Part shown: positions 42,660 through 53,517 of the stretch, piece after piece | How the letters are laid out: every line of letters begins with the position of its first letter | Numbering within the stretch: the stretch's first letter is position 1 | Source of the DNA: Durusdinium trenchii | Lineage: Eukaryota > Sar > Dinophyceae > Suessiales > Symbiodiniaceae | Length of the DNA stretch: 64,000 nt | NCBI GenBank assembly: GCA_963970005.1 | Contig: CAXAMN010021361.1 | Coordinates: 3,914,984-3,978,983 of the forward strand | Direction: 5' to 3' | The notes under the pieces: generated by a model | What the model was told of the DNA's origin: nothing | Databases searched by the model: none | What the model saw: the letters and a program-made list of their open reading frames with translations, nothing else | Translations under genes and position numbers: made by a program

Positions 42660-43480
42660 TTCAACCCAAAGCAAAGAGACAAGCGAAGACCCGGCCAAGG
42701 CCAAGAGTATGTAATGAGGAGACAAGCAAGAGACAACTCCGGCCAAGTGTATCCAGAGTAGTCCGAGGCAAGCGGAGACAAGTGTAACACGAAGGGAGAC
42801 AAGTGACAAGTGGGAGACAAGTGTATATAAAATCATTTGGGCAAGAGTGTCTAAGCAGGGAGCTAGCAAAGAGGCAAGTGGAGACAAGTGTAAAAACATC
42901 CGGCCAAGCGTATCCAGAGTAGGCCGAGACAAGTGGAGAGAAGGGCACCGAGGGAGACAAGTGTAACATCGTCCGGCCGAGAGTATCCCAGCAGGGAAGC
43001 AGGCAAAGGGACAAGTGTAAAAACATCCGGCCAAGTGTATCCAGAGTAGGCCGAGACAAGTGGCCGGCCAAGAGTACCCAAGCAAGGAGACAAGCAGGGC
43101 GCGTACTAGGACAGAAGGGAGACAAGTGGGAAAAATCATGCGACCAGAGCACCCAGACTTTACTGGAGACCAGAGCACCCAGACTTTACTGGAGACCAGA
43201 GCACCCAGAGTGCACTGGAGATAAGGGAAATAAGTGGGAAATAAATGAGAGATAAGTTGGAGGTAAATGTAAAATTACGCGACCAGAGCACCCAGAGTGT
43301 ACTGGAGACAACGAAAACAAGTGGAAGACAAGTGTAAAATCATTCGGCCAGAGCACCAGAGTGTATTGGAGACAAGGAAGACAAGGGAGACAAGTGTGAA
43401 ATCATGCGGCTAAAGCAACCGCAGTGTGGCTGAAACTCAAGCCCGGAGACAAATGTAATATCATGCGGCCCAGGCACGCA
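42660..43480 (+). repeat. Compound minisatellite of GAGACAAGTG units
   Basis: Composite units combine GGAGACAAGTGTAA, CCGGCCAAGTGTATCCAGAG and TAGGCCGAGACAAGTGG in changing order. They later shift to GACCAGAGCACCCAGAGTG units (43140-43400). Open minus frames of up to 178 codons across it are repeat products. Confidence 0.88.
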
Positions 43481-43654
43481 ACCCTTTCAAAGGAGTAAGA
43501 ACCCCTCACAGGTAAACCTGATTGGAGAATAATCCAAATTGTCATCTTCAATCTATACATATGTATATATATATATACACGCTACACCCCCCAAAAAAAA
43601 CAAAACAAGATAGAACCCACGAACCCGAATGCAAACACGTTCCATATGCCCAAA

Positions 43655-44995
43655 TGACACTCTTGTGGGACACTCTTCTGGGACACTCTTGACACTCTTG
43701 TGGGACACTCTTGTGGGACTCTCTTGTAGGACACTCTTGTGGGTCACTCTTGTAGGAAGCTCTTGCGGGGCACTGTTTTGGGACACTCTTGTAGGACACT
43801 CTTGCCGGACACTCTTCTGGGACACTCTTGTGGGACACTCTTGTGAGACACTCTCGTAGGAAACTCTTGTGGGTCACTCTTGTAGGACACTCTTGCGGAG
43901 CACTCTTACAGGACACTCTTGTAGGACACTTCTTGTGGGACACTCTTATAGGTCACTCTTGTGGGTCACTCCTATGGGACACTCTTGTCGGACATTCTTG
44001 TGGGACACTCTTGTGAGACACTCTTGTAGGACACTCTTGTGAGTCACTCTTACGGGGCACTTTTGTGGGACACTCTTGTGGGACACTCTTAAAGGACACT
44101 CTTGCAGGTCACTCTTGTAGGACACTCTCTTGTGGGACACTCTTGTGCGACACTCTTGTAGGAAACTCTTGTGGGACACTCTTGTAGGAAACTCTTGTGG
44201 GACACTCTTATAGGACACTCTTGTGGGACACTCTTATACGACACTCTTCTGGGACACTCTTGTGGGACACTCTTGTGGGACACTCTTGTAGGACACTCTT
44301 GTGGGTCACTCTTGTAGGAAACTCTTGTGGAACACTCTTACAGGACACTCTTGTGGGACACTCTTATAGGACTCTCTTGTCAGTCACTCTTGTAGGACAC
44401 TCTTGTCGGACACTCTTGTGGGACACTCTTATGAGACACTCTTGTAGGACACTCTTGTGGGACACTCTTCTGGGACACTCTTGTAGGAAACTCTTGTGAG
44501 TCACTCTTGTAGGACACTCTTGTTGGACACTCTTGCGGGGCACTCTTGTAGGACACTCTTGTGGGTCACTCTTGTAGGAAGCTCTTGCGGGGCACTGTTT
44601 TGGGACACTCTTGTAGGACACTCTTGCGGGACACTCTTCTGGGACATTCTTGTGGGACACTCTTGTGAGACACTCTCGTAGAAGACTCTTGTGGGTCACT
44701 CTTGTAGGACACTCTTGTGGGACACTCTAGTGGGACACTCTTGTGGGACACTCTTGTAGGACACTCTTGTGGGTCACTCTTACACGACACTCTTGTAGGA
44801 CACTTCTTGTGGGACACTCTTATAGGACACTCTTGTGGGTCACTCTTATGGGACACTCTTGTCGGACATTCTTGTGGGACACTCTTGTGAGACACTCTTG
44901 TAGGACACTCTTAAGGGACACACTTGTGAGACACTCTCGTGGGACACTGTTGCGGGACACTCTTGTGACACTCTTGTAGGAAACTCTTGTGGGAT
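43655..44995 (+). repeat. 15-bp tandem array, about 1.34 kb
   Basis: About 90 units of GGGACACTCTTGTGG / AGGACACTCTTGTGG type. Fifteen bases equal five codons, so plus frames read as TLLWD-type and minus frames as SHKSVPQEC-type repeats. Occasional one- or two-base slips shift frames. No sign of a real gene. Confidence 0.92.
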
Positions 44996-44997
44996 AA

Positions 44998-45265
44998 AAG
45001 AGGTTCACAAAGTGCTGCGCCGACCACGAAATCTGCACATGGAGGTTCACAAAGCGCTGCGCCTGCCGCGAAATCGGCACATGGAGGTTCACAAAGCGCT
45101 GTGCCTGCCACGAAATCTGCACATGGAGGTTCACAAAGTGCTGTGCCTGCCCCGAAATCTGCACATGGAGGTTCACAAAGTGCTGTGCCTGCCACGAAAT
45201 CNNNNNNNNNNCGAAATCTGCACATGGAGGTTCACAAAGTGCTGTGCCTGCCACGAAAAGTGACA
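44998..45265 (+). repeat. 42-bp tandem array B, with an assembly gap
   Basis: Same 42-bp unit as at 3.65 kb, here with ACATGGAGGTTCACAAAG in place of ACTTCGAGGTTCACAAAG. Ten Ns at 45202-45211 interrupt it. Beyond 45265 only isolated CACGAAA cores remain. Confidence 0.92.
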
Positions 45266-45659
45266 ATATCATCTCATGCAAGCTTCAACAAAATGTGCAC
45301 CACACCACACGTTTGGAATGATTTCAACCCGTGCTGAGCACACTCCCATCCACCAAATCGCCATTTCACCTGAGACTTGTCACGAAAACAGAGCTTCGAT
45401 GCCACACCCTGAAACGCAAATCCCAATGGCACGGCCACATCCAACATCCCAAAAATACGCCTCTCCTGACGCTAATCCCAATGGAACTGCGCAGCAAACT
45501 GCGGATCTCACAAACACCTGCGCCTGTGCAGCGAAATGCATCACGTTGCTTGCGCGACATGTCATTTTCAAGCAATTCACAATGTACTTGCGGCGCAAAC
45601 TGACACGTCACACATCCATGAAAAGTCCCTTGCAAAAGCTTCCCCCAATGGCAGCGCCT

Positions 45660-47182
45660 TAGCGCCCTACTGCCAACGGTTGCAGTCACTTGTAAAGATG
45701 CCGCAAGCCGAAGCTGATGGCCTTGCTTTTGTTTCTGTGAATCATAACGCAATGGAGTCTGTGCTGTAGAACTGCCACTAGCAGCATCTGTCCACTGGCC
45801 GACAGCCAGGCGCTCGGTGTCTGTGAGCCGCACAATACTTACCAGCCAACGTAGGCACCACACGTCTGAAGCTGTAGGAACTGAGGTACTGCACGTCCAA
45901 GACACCCTCAAAGTACGGGCGGATCACGCGAAGAAACTGGCCAATGGAGACGGGGACAGCAGTGTCAGAGTCAAACGCTAAATAATGCCAGCGACGAAAA
46001 CCCTCGCCATGTCGAGGACGAACTTTGTCCCAATGGCGCTTCCAGATGGCATAGAGGTCGAGACTGCCCAACGTTCGTGGGAGCGACCAGGCGAACCCAT
46101 CACGGGTGCCTGTCTTGCCTTTGAAGCACCAGAAGATCATGATCGCCGTGTTCGCGCCAATGAGGTAGCTCCGCTGTACGTGACAAAAGCGAATAAGCCC
46201 AAACACCATAGTAGCGGCAGCCATCAAAATAGGCCAGTGAGCGTGCTCGGCAGTATACTCCAATACCCCCAGCAAATGAGTCACCATGCCGGGCTCAAGA
46301 GGTGCCGCCTGGGATTTGCCCTTGTCCCAACCGGGTGCTCCTGATGGGAGCAGGCTTTGAAGATTCGCCCAAATCCAACGGCACACGGAGGTTGCGGATC
46401 ATCCAGCCCAGGGAGGTGAAGACACGCGTAGGTCCATGGTGCTCCCGGATGAAGGTGGCCAAGGCATGGGAGTCGGGGAACGTGAGACCCAAATGATCCA
46501 TATAGCGCACCAAGTCCTTCCATGTGTGGACCACGCGCTTGATAGTGGCCGCCTCGGTTCGGGCACAGATCTTCTCCAAACGGGAGTGCCAGTTGGCCAT
46601 GTACTCGTCGTGGCGGGCTGGCGGTGGCGGCATCAGCGTCACCATGATGCCCAACAAATCTCTGATAAAAAGAGAGGTGACACCCCCCTTTTCGCCTGAC
46701 GGGCGTGCGGGCAGCTTCTTCGGCCTGACCGGCCCCGCAAACGAAGACGGCTTTGGGCGGGCCACCGAAGATGAAGGCAATGACGTAGCCGCAGTACTGG
46801 AAGGCTGAGGAGGGCGGGACTGACGAACCGTCTCCCTCGCAAAAAGATTCCGAACCAGGGCAGCCATCCCTGGCTCACTCTCTCGGCGAGCAAGATCCCA
46901 CCCATCCGCCACTGCACGTCCTGCTTCTTGAAGGGCCTGATCATACGAAGTGAACCAGAAGGCCAAATCGCTGGCGCTCTCAATGCCCACCCGAGAACAC
47001 CATGTGTTCAGCTTCTCCTGCTCAACTGTGCGTCGAGCATTCTCATCAGCCATGGCTCGCGCCAACAGAAAATTCGAAGAATCAGCGGCACTGATTCTTA
47101 TGGAGCGACACTCCTTTTTGGCTTGAGCCCCAAGCTGAAAAGGAGTGAGTGAACTGAATGACATCAAATAATTCTTCATCAC
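45660..47182 (-). CDS. Tyrosine-recombinase-like protein, broken by two frame changes
   Basis: Seen: three overlapping minus-strand frames follow one another, each one base out of step. Frame 1 (47182-46295) starts MMKNYLMSF; it has a helical N-terminal region, a Pro/Ser linker and a core-binding-like segment (KRVVHTWKDLVRYMDHLGL, then ALATFIREHHGPTRVFTSLG). Frame 2 (about 46340-45840) holds APLEPGMVTHLL, GLIRFCHVQRS (first catalytic Arg), FKGKTGTRD (beta-strand Lys) and SSYSFRRVVPTLAG (box II, with Ser where His is usual). Frame 3 (about 45840-45660) holds LTDTERLAVGQWTDA and TPLRYDSQ, with the likely nucleophile Tyr near 45745. Known: proteins of this type (DIRS- or Crypton-like recombinases) are abundant in dinoflagellate genomes. 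Inference: a once-mobile recombinase gene, probably inactive. Sequencing error or a tiny intron at the second junction cannot be excluded. Confidence 0.72.
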
Positions 47183-47199
47183 CGACCCTGCCTACCTTG

Positions 47200-47640
47200 A
47201 ATGAACGAATATATATTGGGTGAATCCAAGACCTACAAACTGTAGGACACTGTAGGAGAGTTTCAAGGCTTGTGGGGGAAACTACTTTTTGCGGAAACTC
47301 AGAAATTTACAATTTCTGAATGTCTGAAGGTCTTTTGTTGTTTTTCTGACTTTCTGAAATGCGTTTGTGTTTTGCATGGTTTGGCGGAAATTAATAATGT
47401 CTGAGTGTCTGATATGTGTAAACTTGGTGCGTCTTAACTTATTCATTTCTGAATTTCAGGATTTCTGAAATTCTGATTTCCGACGTGTGATTGTTGCCTC
47501 TACAGAAAACAAGGGTTTGTAAGGTCTTGGATTTGCCTAATATAATACATTACAATATCATTACTATTTTTATGTAATAGAAAAAATAAACAAACAGAGA
47601 GAGAGAGAGAGATTCCCTCATGTCCAGAATCTTTGCACGA
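47200..47640. promoter_or_regulatory. TTTCTGAA-rich leader upstream of the recombinase-like gene
   Basis: From 47285 to 47490, TTTCTGAA and CTGAAA recur at least eight times (for example GATTTCTGAAATTCTGATTT). A CAATTTCTGAATGTCTGAAG block is followed by similar ones. It ends with a (GA)n run at 47597-47613. Whether it is regulatory or just a degenerate repeat is not known. Confidence 0.35.
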
Positions 47641-47947
47641 CAACCCCTTTGGAATGTGAAGGTGTGTCATGCTTTCTGGGTGAACCCACTGATAACTCCC
47701 AAACAGTTGGCATGGAACAAGAGAGAGGCCCCTGTTTCATTGGTGTTGGCAGTGTATACAGATGTATTTGGGTGTGTATTGGAATAGGCAGACCCCTGAA
47801 AGACTCTAACATCCTCTGGAAGAAGGAAAATGCCGACCCCAAATCCATTGGTTGGGGGTCTCTATCTTTCAACCCAAAACGCCCACTACCCTCCTCTACC
47901 GTCGTCTCCAACTGTCCAGTCTACCGTCTGTCCAGGGACGAACGCGC

Positions 47948-47998
47948 CTGGCGCTGCTGCGCTAGCTCCCGCTTGGCGTCGCACTCCAAAGACCAGGC
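47948..47998 (-). CDS. Coiled-coil cassette-like exon, 17 codons
   Basis: Acceptor TCATTCCAG, donor GCGCGT. It encodes AWSLECDAKRELAQQRQ, phase 0 to 0, with the same grammar as the cassettes at 27-33 kb. It could be a far upstream exon of that gene, with the recombinase and arrays lying in an intron, or part of a paralogue. Confidence 0.42.
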
Positions 47999-48453
47999 CT
48001 GGAATGAGCCAAGCAGAGCGGGACAGCAGAGCAGGGAGGAACTGGACCTGAACATCTCGGCATTCGACATCGGAACACCATGCCCAACCGTGCATGTATG
48101 GACATTGAACTACTATTGACACTCAAGACACCTTGAATGTAGGCAATCATTGTCCATTCATGGATTGTTGGGGAATGGTTTAGCTGTTTAGCACATTTTA
48201 TCACTCGAACACCCCGTCCACCGGTGACGGTCGTGATCGGACGTTCGTGCTTTTTCTGTGATCGCTGGTCACCGGGGGGTGGTTGGTTCCAACAAACGCT
48301 GCCGTGGTCAGGAAGTGCATGTGACGTCCGAACCAGGTGACACCTAAATCGACCATCAAATCAATCTACTATACAGTATATATATAGATATATATATATA
48401 TATGAACATATTACTAGACTATCATTTACTATCCAACTCAAACATGTTGCCCT

Positions 48454-48855
48454 GTGTTGCCCGACGCAGCCAACAAATTATATGCAGAAAGAATCATCCC
48501 TCCAGAACATTCCAGATATCCCACGGTGGTCCAACTTCAACCGGTTGCACTGGTGCAGCTTCATGGCCCAAAGTTCAACTACCCTCCTGCAAACGATCCC
48601 ATGGAAACTGAGAATTGTCCGACTAATTTCGACGATTTTCGGAATACAGTACCAACCCCAGTGGTTTTGGAGTTCCATGTTAAGCTGCAGGGGAGTAAAG
48701 AGTCATTTTTTTCCGTGAGTCCTTGTGAACTTTGCAACGCACTGCTTGAAAGAAAAGAGCTTGCAGACATGCGCGCTGTCCCTTCTCTCACCCCCGCGGC
48801 ACGGGGGACACTGTATATGGTCAAACAATCTAGTGAATGTACAAATATCAAGTGA
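48454..48855 (+). CDS. 133-codon open frame, unassigned
   Basis: The frame is protein-like throughout (YAERIIPPEHSRYPTVVQLQ; VVLEFHVKLQGSKESFFSVS; CNALLERKELADMRAVPSL). Its first codons follow a TA-rich run at 48368-48405. An acceptor before CCAACAAATT (about 48472) is possible, so it may be an exon. No family recognised. Confidence 0.35.
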   Translation: MLPDAANKLYAERIIPPEHSRYPTVVQLQPVALVQLHGPKFNYPPANDPMETENCPTNFDDFRNTVPTPVVLEFHVKLQGSKESFFSVSPCELCNALLERKELADMRAVPSLTPAARGTLYMVKQSSECTNIK

Positions 48856-51800
48856 TATCAAGTGTTGTTGCCATTTGCCGAGGTCAAAGAAACATCTTCA
48901 ATCTTCTAGTTGAAATAGTGTGCAATCTTGACAATAGAAAGCCCTTTCTCTCAAAACAAGTTGAGCCACTTTGACAGCAAATACACCCGAAACAATTTGA
49001 GAGTGTCCACTGTGTGTTTGACACTGAACTGATTCCCTTGGTTCTTTTGTAATCCCCTCTGCAACAACTTTAAATCAATCTCAATGCCGGAAAACACACA
49101 GAACTCAACAAGGAACGACATGGTCGGCCACAAGATCCCATGATACCTCCCCCACAAAATCACGTTACACCTGGTGAATGATTTTTTAAAAAAATGTGGT
49201 TTAACATGGTTTAACCTTAAAGTTTAAAGCAACCATGTTAAACCTGCTTCAAGTAGCTCAGATCTAAAGTGAATGTAAGCGATTTATCAAAAGAAGTCAA
49301 TGCTACCACCAAACATGCCCTGATCACGCATCTTTCGCTCGCCCCCCTTGGTGCTCCCTTCAGGCCGAAGCAGGCAGAGCCACTGAGAGTCCCCTCTTCG
49401 GTGGCCGAAGTCATGTCACCTGTCTTAAGACTGTCCCGCCTTGAAACGAAACCATTCAACATCCGTCCCACTTTCTTCCATGGCTTTCGGAAGAACTTCC
49501 CCAGCTGAGATGCGTTCCTTTCGCGCAGGAAGTGGATTTCGGTTCAGTCCCTCTATCATGGACATCAACTTCAGAAGCCCTGTCCTCGCTGACCAGTCCA
49601 AGGACCCCCTCGCTGACCTGTCTGGATCCTCACCTGTATTGCCAGCTGCTTGCGTGCGTGTTGCCACGCCTTCAGCGAGGCCTGAAGAGCGCAACGAGCC
49701 GTGAACCTTCGAACTCGGATCGTAATCACCGCTCACCGACGTTGGTCATGATTCCTTCGATCCATTGTTTTTGGGACTTTCCAGCAGCCGTCGGTCTACC
49801 GCCTTAAGACTTCCCATCGTGCCTTTTTGTTGCTGTCTGGGTCGGGGCTTTCTTTTTTCGTCTAGCCCGGTTGCCTGTGTCCTTCGACCCAAAACAACAT
49901 CAGTACCTAGAGAATCTCGCTCGTAAGGCTGCATGTCCGAAGACCAACCGACCGGAAAGACTCTTTACATGTCTTGACATGTCGACGTATACAGTTCCAT
50001 GGCCCATGGTGGTCCAACCGTTGCGCCACATTGAGCGCTCTTGGTGACTGATCCTGATAGCGAATAACATCCTTCTCCATAATTGATCGTGCATGATCTT
50101 GCTAAGCAAGCAAGAACCCTCAATGAGCGCAACAAGACTGGGGCGAAGTAATTGATGCCAGGTTGTCTGAAGTAAGAAGAAATACCCCCACACCACCTGC
50201 CCAACCAGCCAAAGCTCCTGCCTGATTCAAGATTCAGCAAAATCCACTAAAGCATCCCCGGGGTTTCACACGGGCACGTTCAACCAAGTGGAAACAACAG
50301 GCGTTCTTTGGGTACTTTGTCTGCCCCTTCGTCCCCTCAAAGAATTTCCGACCTGAACCACCTTCACACATGAAGCCACTTTTCAATGGCGTCCACCTGC
50401 TTTCACACCATCCAGAGAATGATTCTGCACCCAACCCTCTCCATCTGGGATCGACAGCCACTACATCCTATGGAAAGATGAGAAAGCTGTTGCTTTAAAC
50501 CAAGAAGAAAGTGCCCTGAGTCTGTGACGGTGGATCAATAATCTCAGAAACGGTTGAATTCAGAATGCTTGTACGCAGCAACCAAAGAACAGCGTTTCAC
50601 AGTAAAGTTGAAGCCTTCGGACATTAGAAATTGGTGACGTTTCTGTTGCAAATTGTCTCTCCTGGTTTTGACAATCAGATCCCATGAGTGGATTTGATTG
50701 CTCTGTGAAAGGCGAGACCTTTGTTTCGGGCTCCTTTCAAAGGGCAATGTGTTGAGCAATGTGTTGAACTAAGAAGCGTGGTATCTTTCTGCCAAGGATA
50801 TGAATATGGGAGGTGGTATATATTATATGTGTGCCCGTAAATTACAAGCCCATCCGTGAAGCACTCCCAAGTAAGGCGCAAGCAAACTAAGAAATTGATG
50901 ATCTGGTGGTGACCAATTGAAACTATCCTAGAATACCCTAACAGTGTCGGAAAAATTTTTAAAGGTCCAATATCCATGTCTATACCCACATGAGAAGCAT
51001 CTAACCCAGGGGAAGCCCTGATGGAATGACAGGTCCTCAAGATGTAGCCTTCCGCTCGATCTCCGGGAGCCTAGACCCTGAACAATTCTACTTGACTCTT
51101 GTGTCTGGTGTTTTTGGATGTTTTTTGTACATTTTGTGTCCACCATCGGCGGTGGACAAACCTTCCATCGTAGCACCTGTTGTCCAATGTCGTACGAACG
51201 CTGCAAAATGGTCGTCCTGAACTGGAATTCACATCCCAAATGCACTTGTTGAGTTCGGTGCGTCGGCAATGCTGTGCAGCATTCGCAGGAGAAGAATTGC
51301 AGCTGACAGATCTACAAACCATATTTATCTGGCATTCCGAAAAGGATACGCAGCTTTCTGGATTTGAAACAACAACATCAACAAACAAGACTAGAGCGGT
51401 CTTTTTGCCACCCTATAAAGGCTGGTGGGATCCGAGACTCCAGAATGGTGATCGCCAATCGCACAACATGTCGGAACCAACGATGGCATATGATTGCATC
51501 ATGTGACAGGAATCCAATGGATCAAGCTTCTGGGATTTTGGAGTAAGTCCAAAACCGTCCAAAGGAATTTGCTTTGTCCGCCCAAAAGCGTCGTTCGACT
51601 CTCAAAAAAAAACACGATAAATTCTGGAAAGCCCCTATGAGTCTTTTGGATATTGCAATCACAGGGCCTTTTCTAAGAAACCTGTTGTTGCTTGACAAAG
51701 GATGCGGTTGTCAAGGGTTTGTAAAAGTTGACAGGGAACCAAACAGTGGTCCTGCTTATTTCTACCACCTGATGTCGCGATGAAGCATGGAGACACCAAA

Positions 51801-53226
51801 CTGAGGTAAAGGTCAATGAGTCAAGGACCAGCCCAGTGAACAAGCCTCCTTCAAGGCAGGTGCCGCTTGCCAATGCTGAATCCTTCCCTGGCACTGCACT
51901 GTTTCAGCCTCGTGGTTTGAAAATATATAGATATTGGAGCCTCGATTACTTCACAAGCTGCGTAATGGGGAAAGGAGACAACTGGGAAGTCTCCGTCTGT
52001 GTGCGACCCAGGATGGCCACTACCACATGTGTCACAACCACATCTTCGTAGTACGCATGAAATCCCCGTAGTACGCTTGCCTTGTGAATGCGAAAGGATT
52101 GCACAGTATTACTCACCAACCAACCCTTCAGAGTCCGTTCGGATTGCGGAGCAGGCTCTGAAACACTAGTTCCATCAGACGGGTGCGTTCCGTTCACCAT
52201 GTATATAAAGGTGTATATATATTATATAGTGGAAACTACTGCAAAGCCGCCAAAAGAACACCCTCTTTTGAAAAGAACATAAGAAAACGATTGGAACCTG
52301 GGGCGCTGGAGAAAAGACTAAACCCGATATGGAGGTGCAGGAATGCGGTCATTCTTAGTTAAGTTGTGATTCTTGTGATCAGCAGCCAGGTCCTTATAAG
52401 TCCTTGGTGTGTTTTGTTGCTTTGCCCTTTATATGTTTTGTGCATCTGCGGTGGAAAATGCCAACATCTCAAAAAGCGAAAAGAACTGCAGGCAGGCCTT
52501 ATGTCTGCAGAGGGGTTTGGCTTAAACTGGGTCATGGAGTGTGTAGTCTTGTCTTTGGTACTTGTTCGATGTGTCTAAGCTTTCATCAAATTCTATCCAT
52601 GATATCAGCCATAGATGTATGAAACACCAAATACTATGTTTGTATGGCACCCTTAAACATTACAGACTAAGAGTACAATGTATTTAAGAAAAAAAAGCAC
52701 GGCGTGGTCCGGATGTTTTACAACCACGATGGTAGACAATGGTTCCCAAGACTCAAACGGCACAAATCACAGGTGACCGCTATTGCGACCATGAAATCAA
52801 GAGAGCCCTCTCGATGGCTCCGCAGACCGACGGGCTCGAGGGGGCGCGCGCATAGGCCACGAATCATGGTCGAGGGCCAGAAAACCGCACAACCTGTAGG
52901 TCTCGCGTTGCTGCTTCGCTTCGGCGTCGATTCTTCGCTGCACGGACCAGCGGTCTTAGACTGCGCGCCAGGCAGGTTTCGGGTGAGCAAAAAGGTGCGG
53001 TGACTCGGCATTGCGGCGCTGTGAAGCGAAAGAATCTTGACGAATCCAGAGCCTGGTACGGAAGAGATACTTGGTGGGATGTGCAAATTCTTGCTCAGAC
53101 GCACGTGACCCACTGACTGGCCCAAGGGTCATATCGAGTCATATCAGTTAGGAAGGAACACGGAAAAACACGTTGTGATTCAAAACAATCTTTTTTCGCC
53201 TAGGTTTCCAGAAGGTCCGAGTCCAC
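48856..53226. other. Unassigned region
   Basis: Open frames without family: minus 49736-49425 (SARTGLLKLMSMIEGLNR, then AGEVLPKAMEESGTDVEWF), with a competing plus frame; plus 51180-51506 (VVRTLQNGRPELEFTSQMH). A minus helix exon candidate lies at 52937-52894 (RRIDAEAKQQRETY, donor GTTGTG). The rest, including 50.2-51.0 and 52.2-52.7 kb, shows nothing supportable. Confidence 0.25.
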
Positions 53227-53517
53227 TTGGAAACGCCATCTGTGGCTTCCGCATGCTTCCGCAATGCCACAATCAAGGAAACGAGGCATGTGCGAATTCA
53301 GGAAGGAGAGATCGGCTGGGTTGGGATGTCTCCAACTCCTTTTTCGCTTGCTGAACGCGTCGCTATTTTGAGACTGCAAGCATCCTATACCAAGCCTGGT
53401 GATTTCGTCGCAAAACTCTTCGGCGATCTCTCCATTCCACCCGCCAGTGCTACATCGGCGCTATCAGAGAACGGAAGCGCCACGGAAAACAAAATCGGAT
53501 CGCTTGGACGACGCTGA
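53227..53517 (+). CDS. 96-codon open frame, unassigned
   Basis: The C-terminal 60 residues are protein-like (MSPTPFSLAERVAILRLQAS, then GDFVAKLFGDLSIPPASATS) and end at a stop. A mid-frame splice acceptor is possible. No family recognised. Confidence 0.3.
   Translation: METPSVASACFRNATIKETRHVRIQEGEIGWVGMSPTPFSLAERVAILRLQASYTKPGDFVAKLFGDLSIPPASATSALSENGSATENKIGSLGRR

Noticed and set aside
42642..43178. 178-codon minus ORF with hydrophobic stretches
   Set aside because: Translation of the compound minisatellite; the apparent membrane segments are repeat units.
43548..44995. Many ORFs of 60-150 codons on both strands
   Set aside because: Five-codon periodicity of a 15-bp tandem array keeps frames open; no start, splice or domain support.
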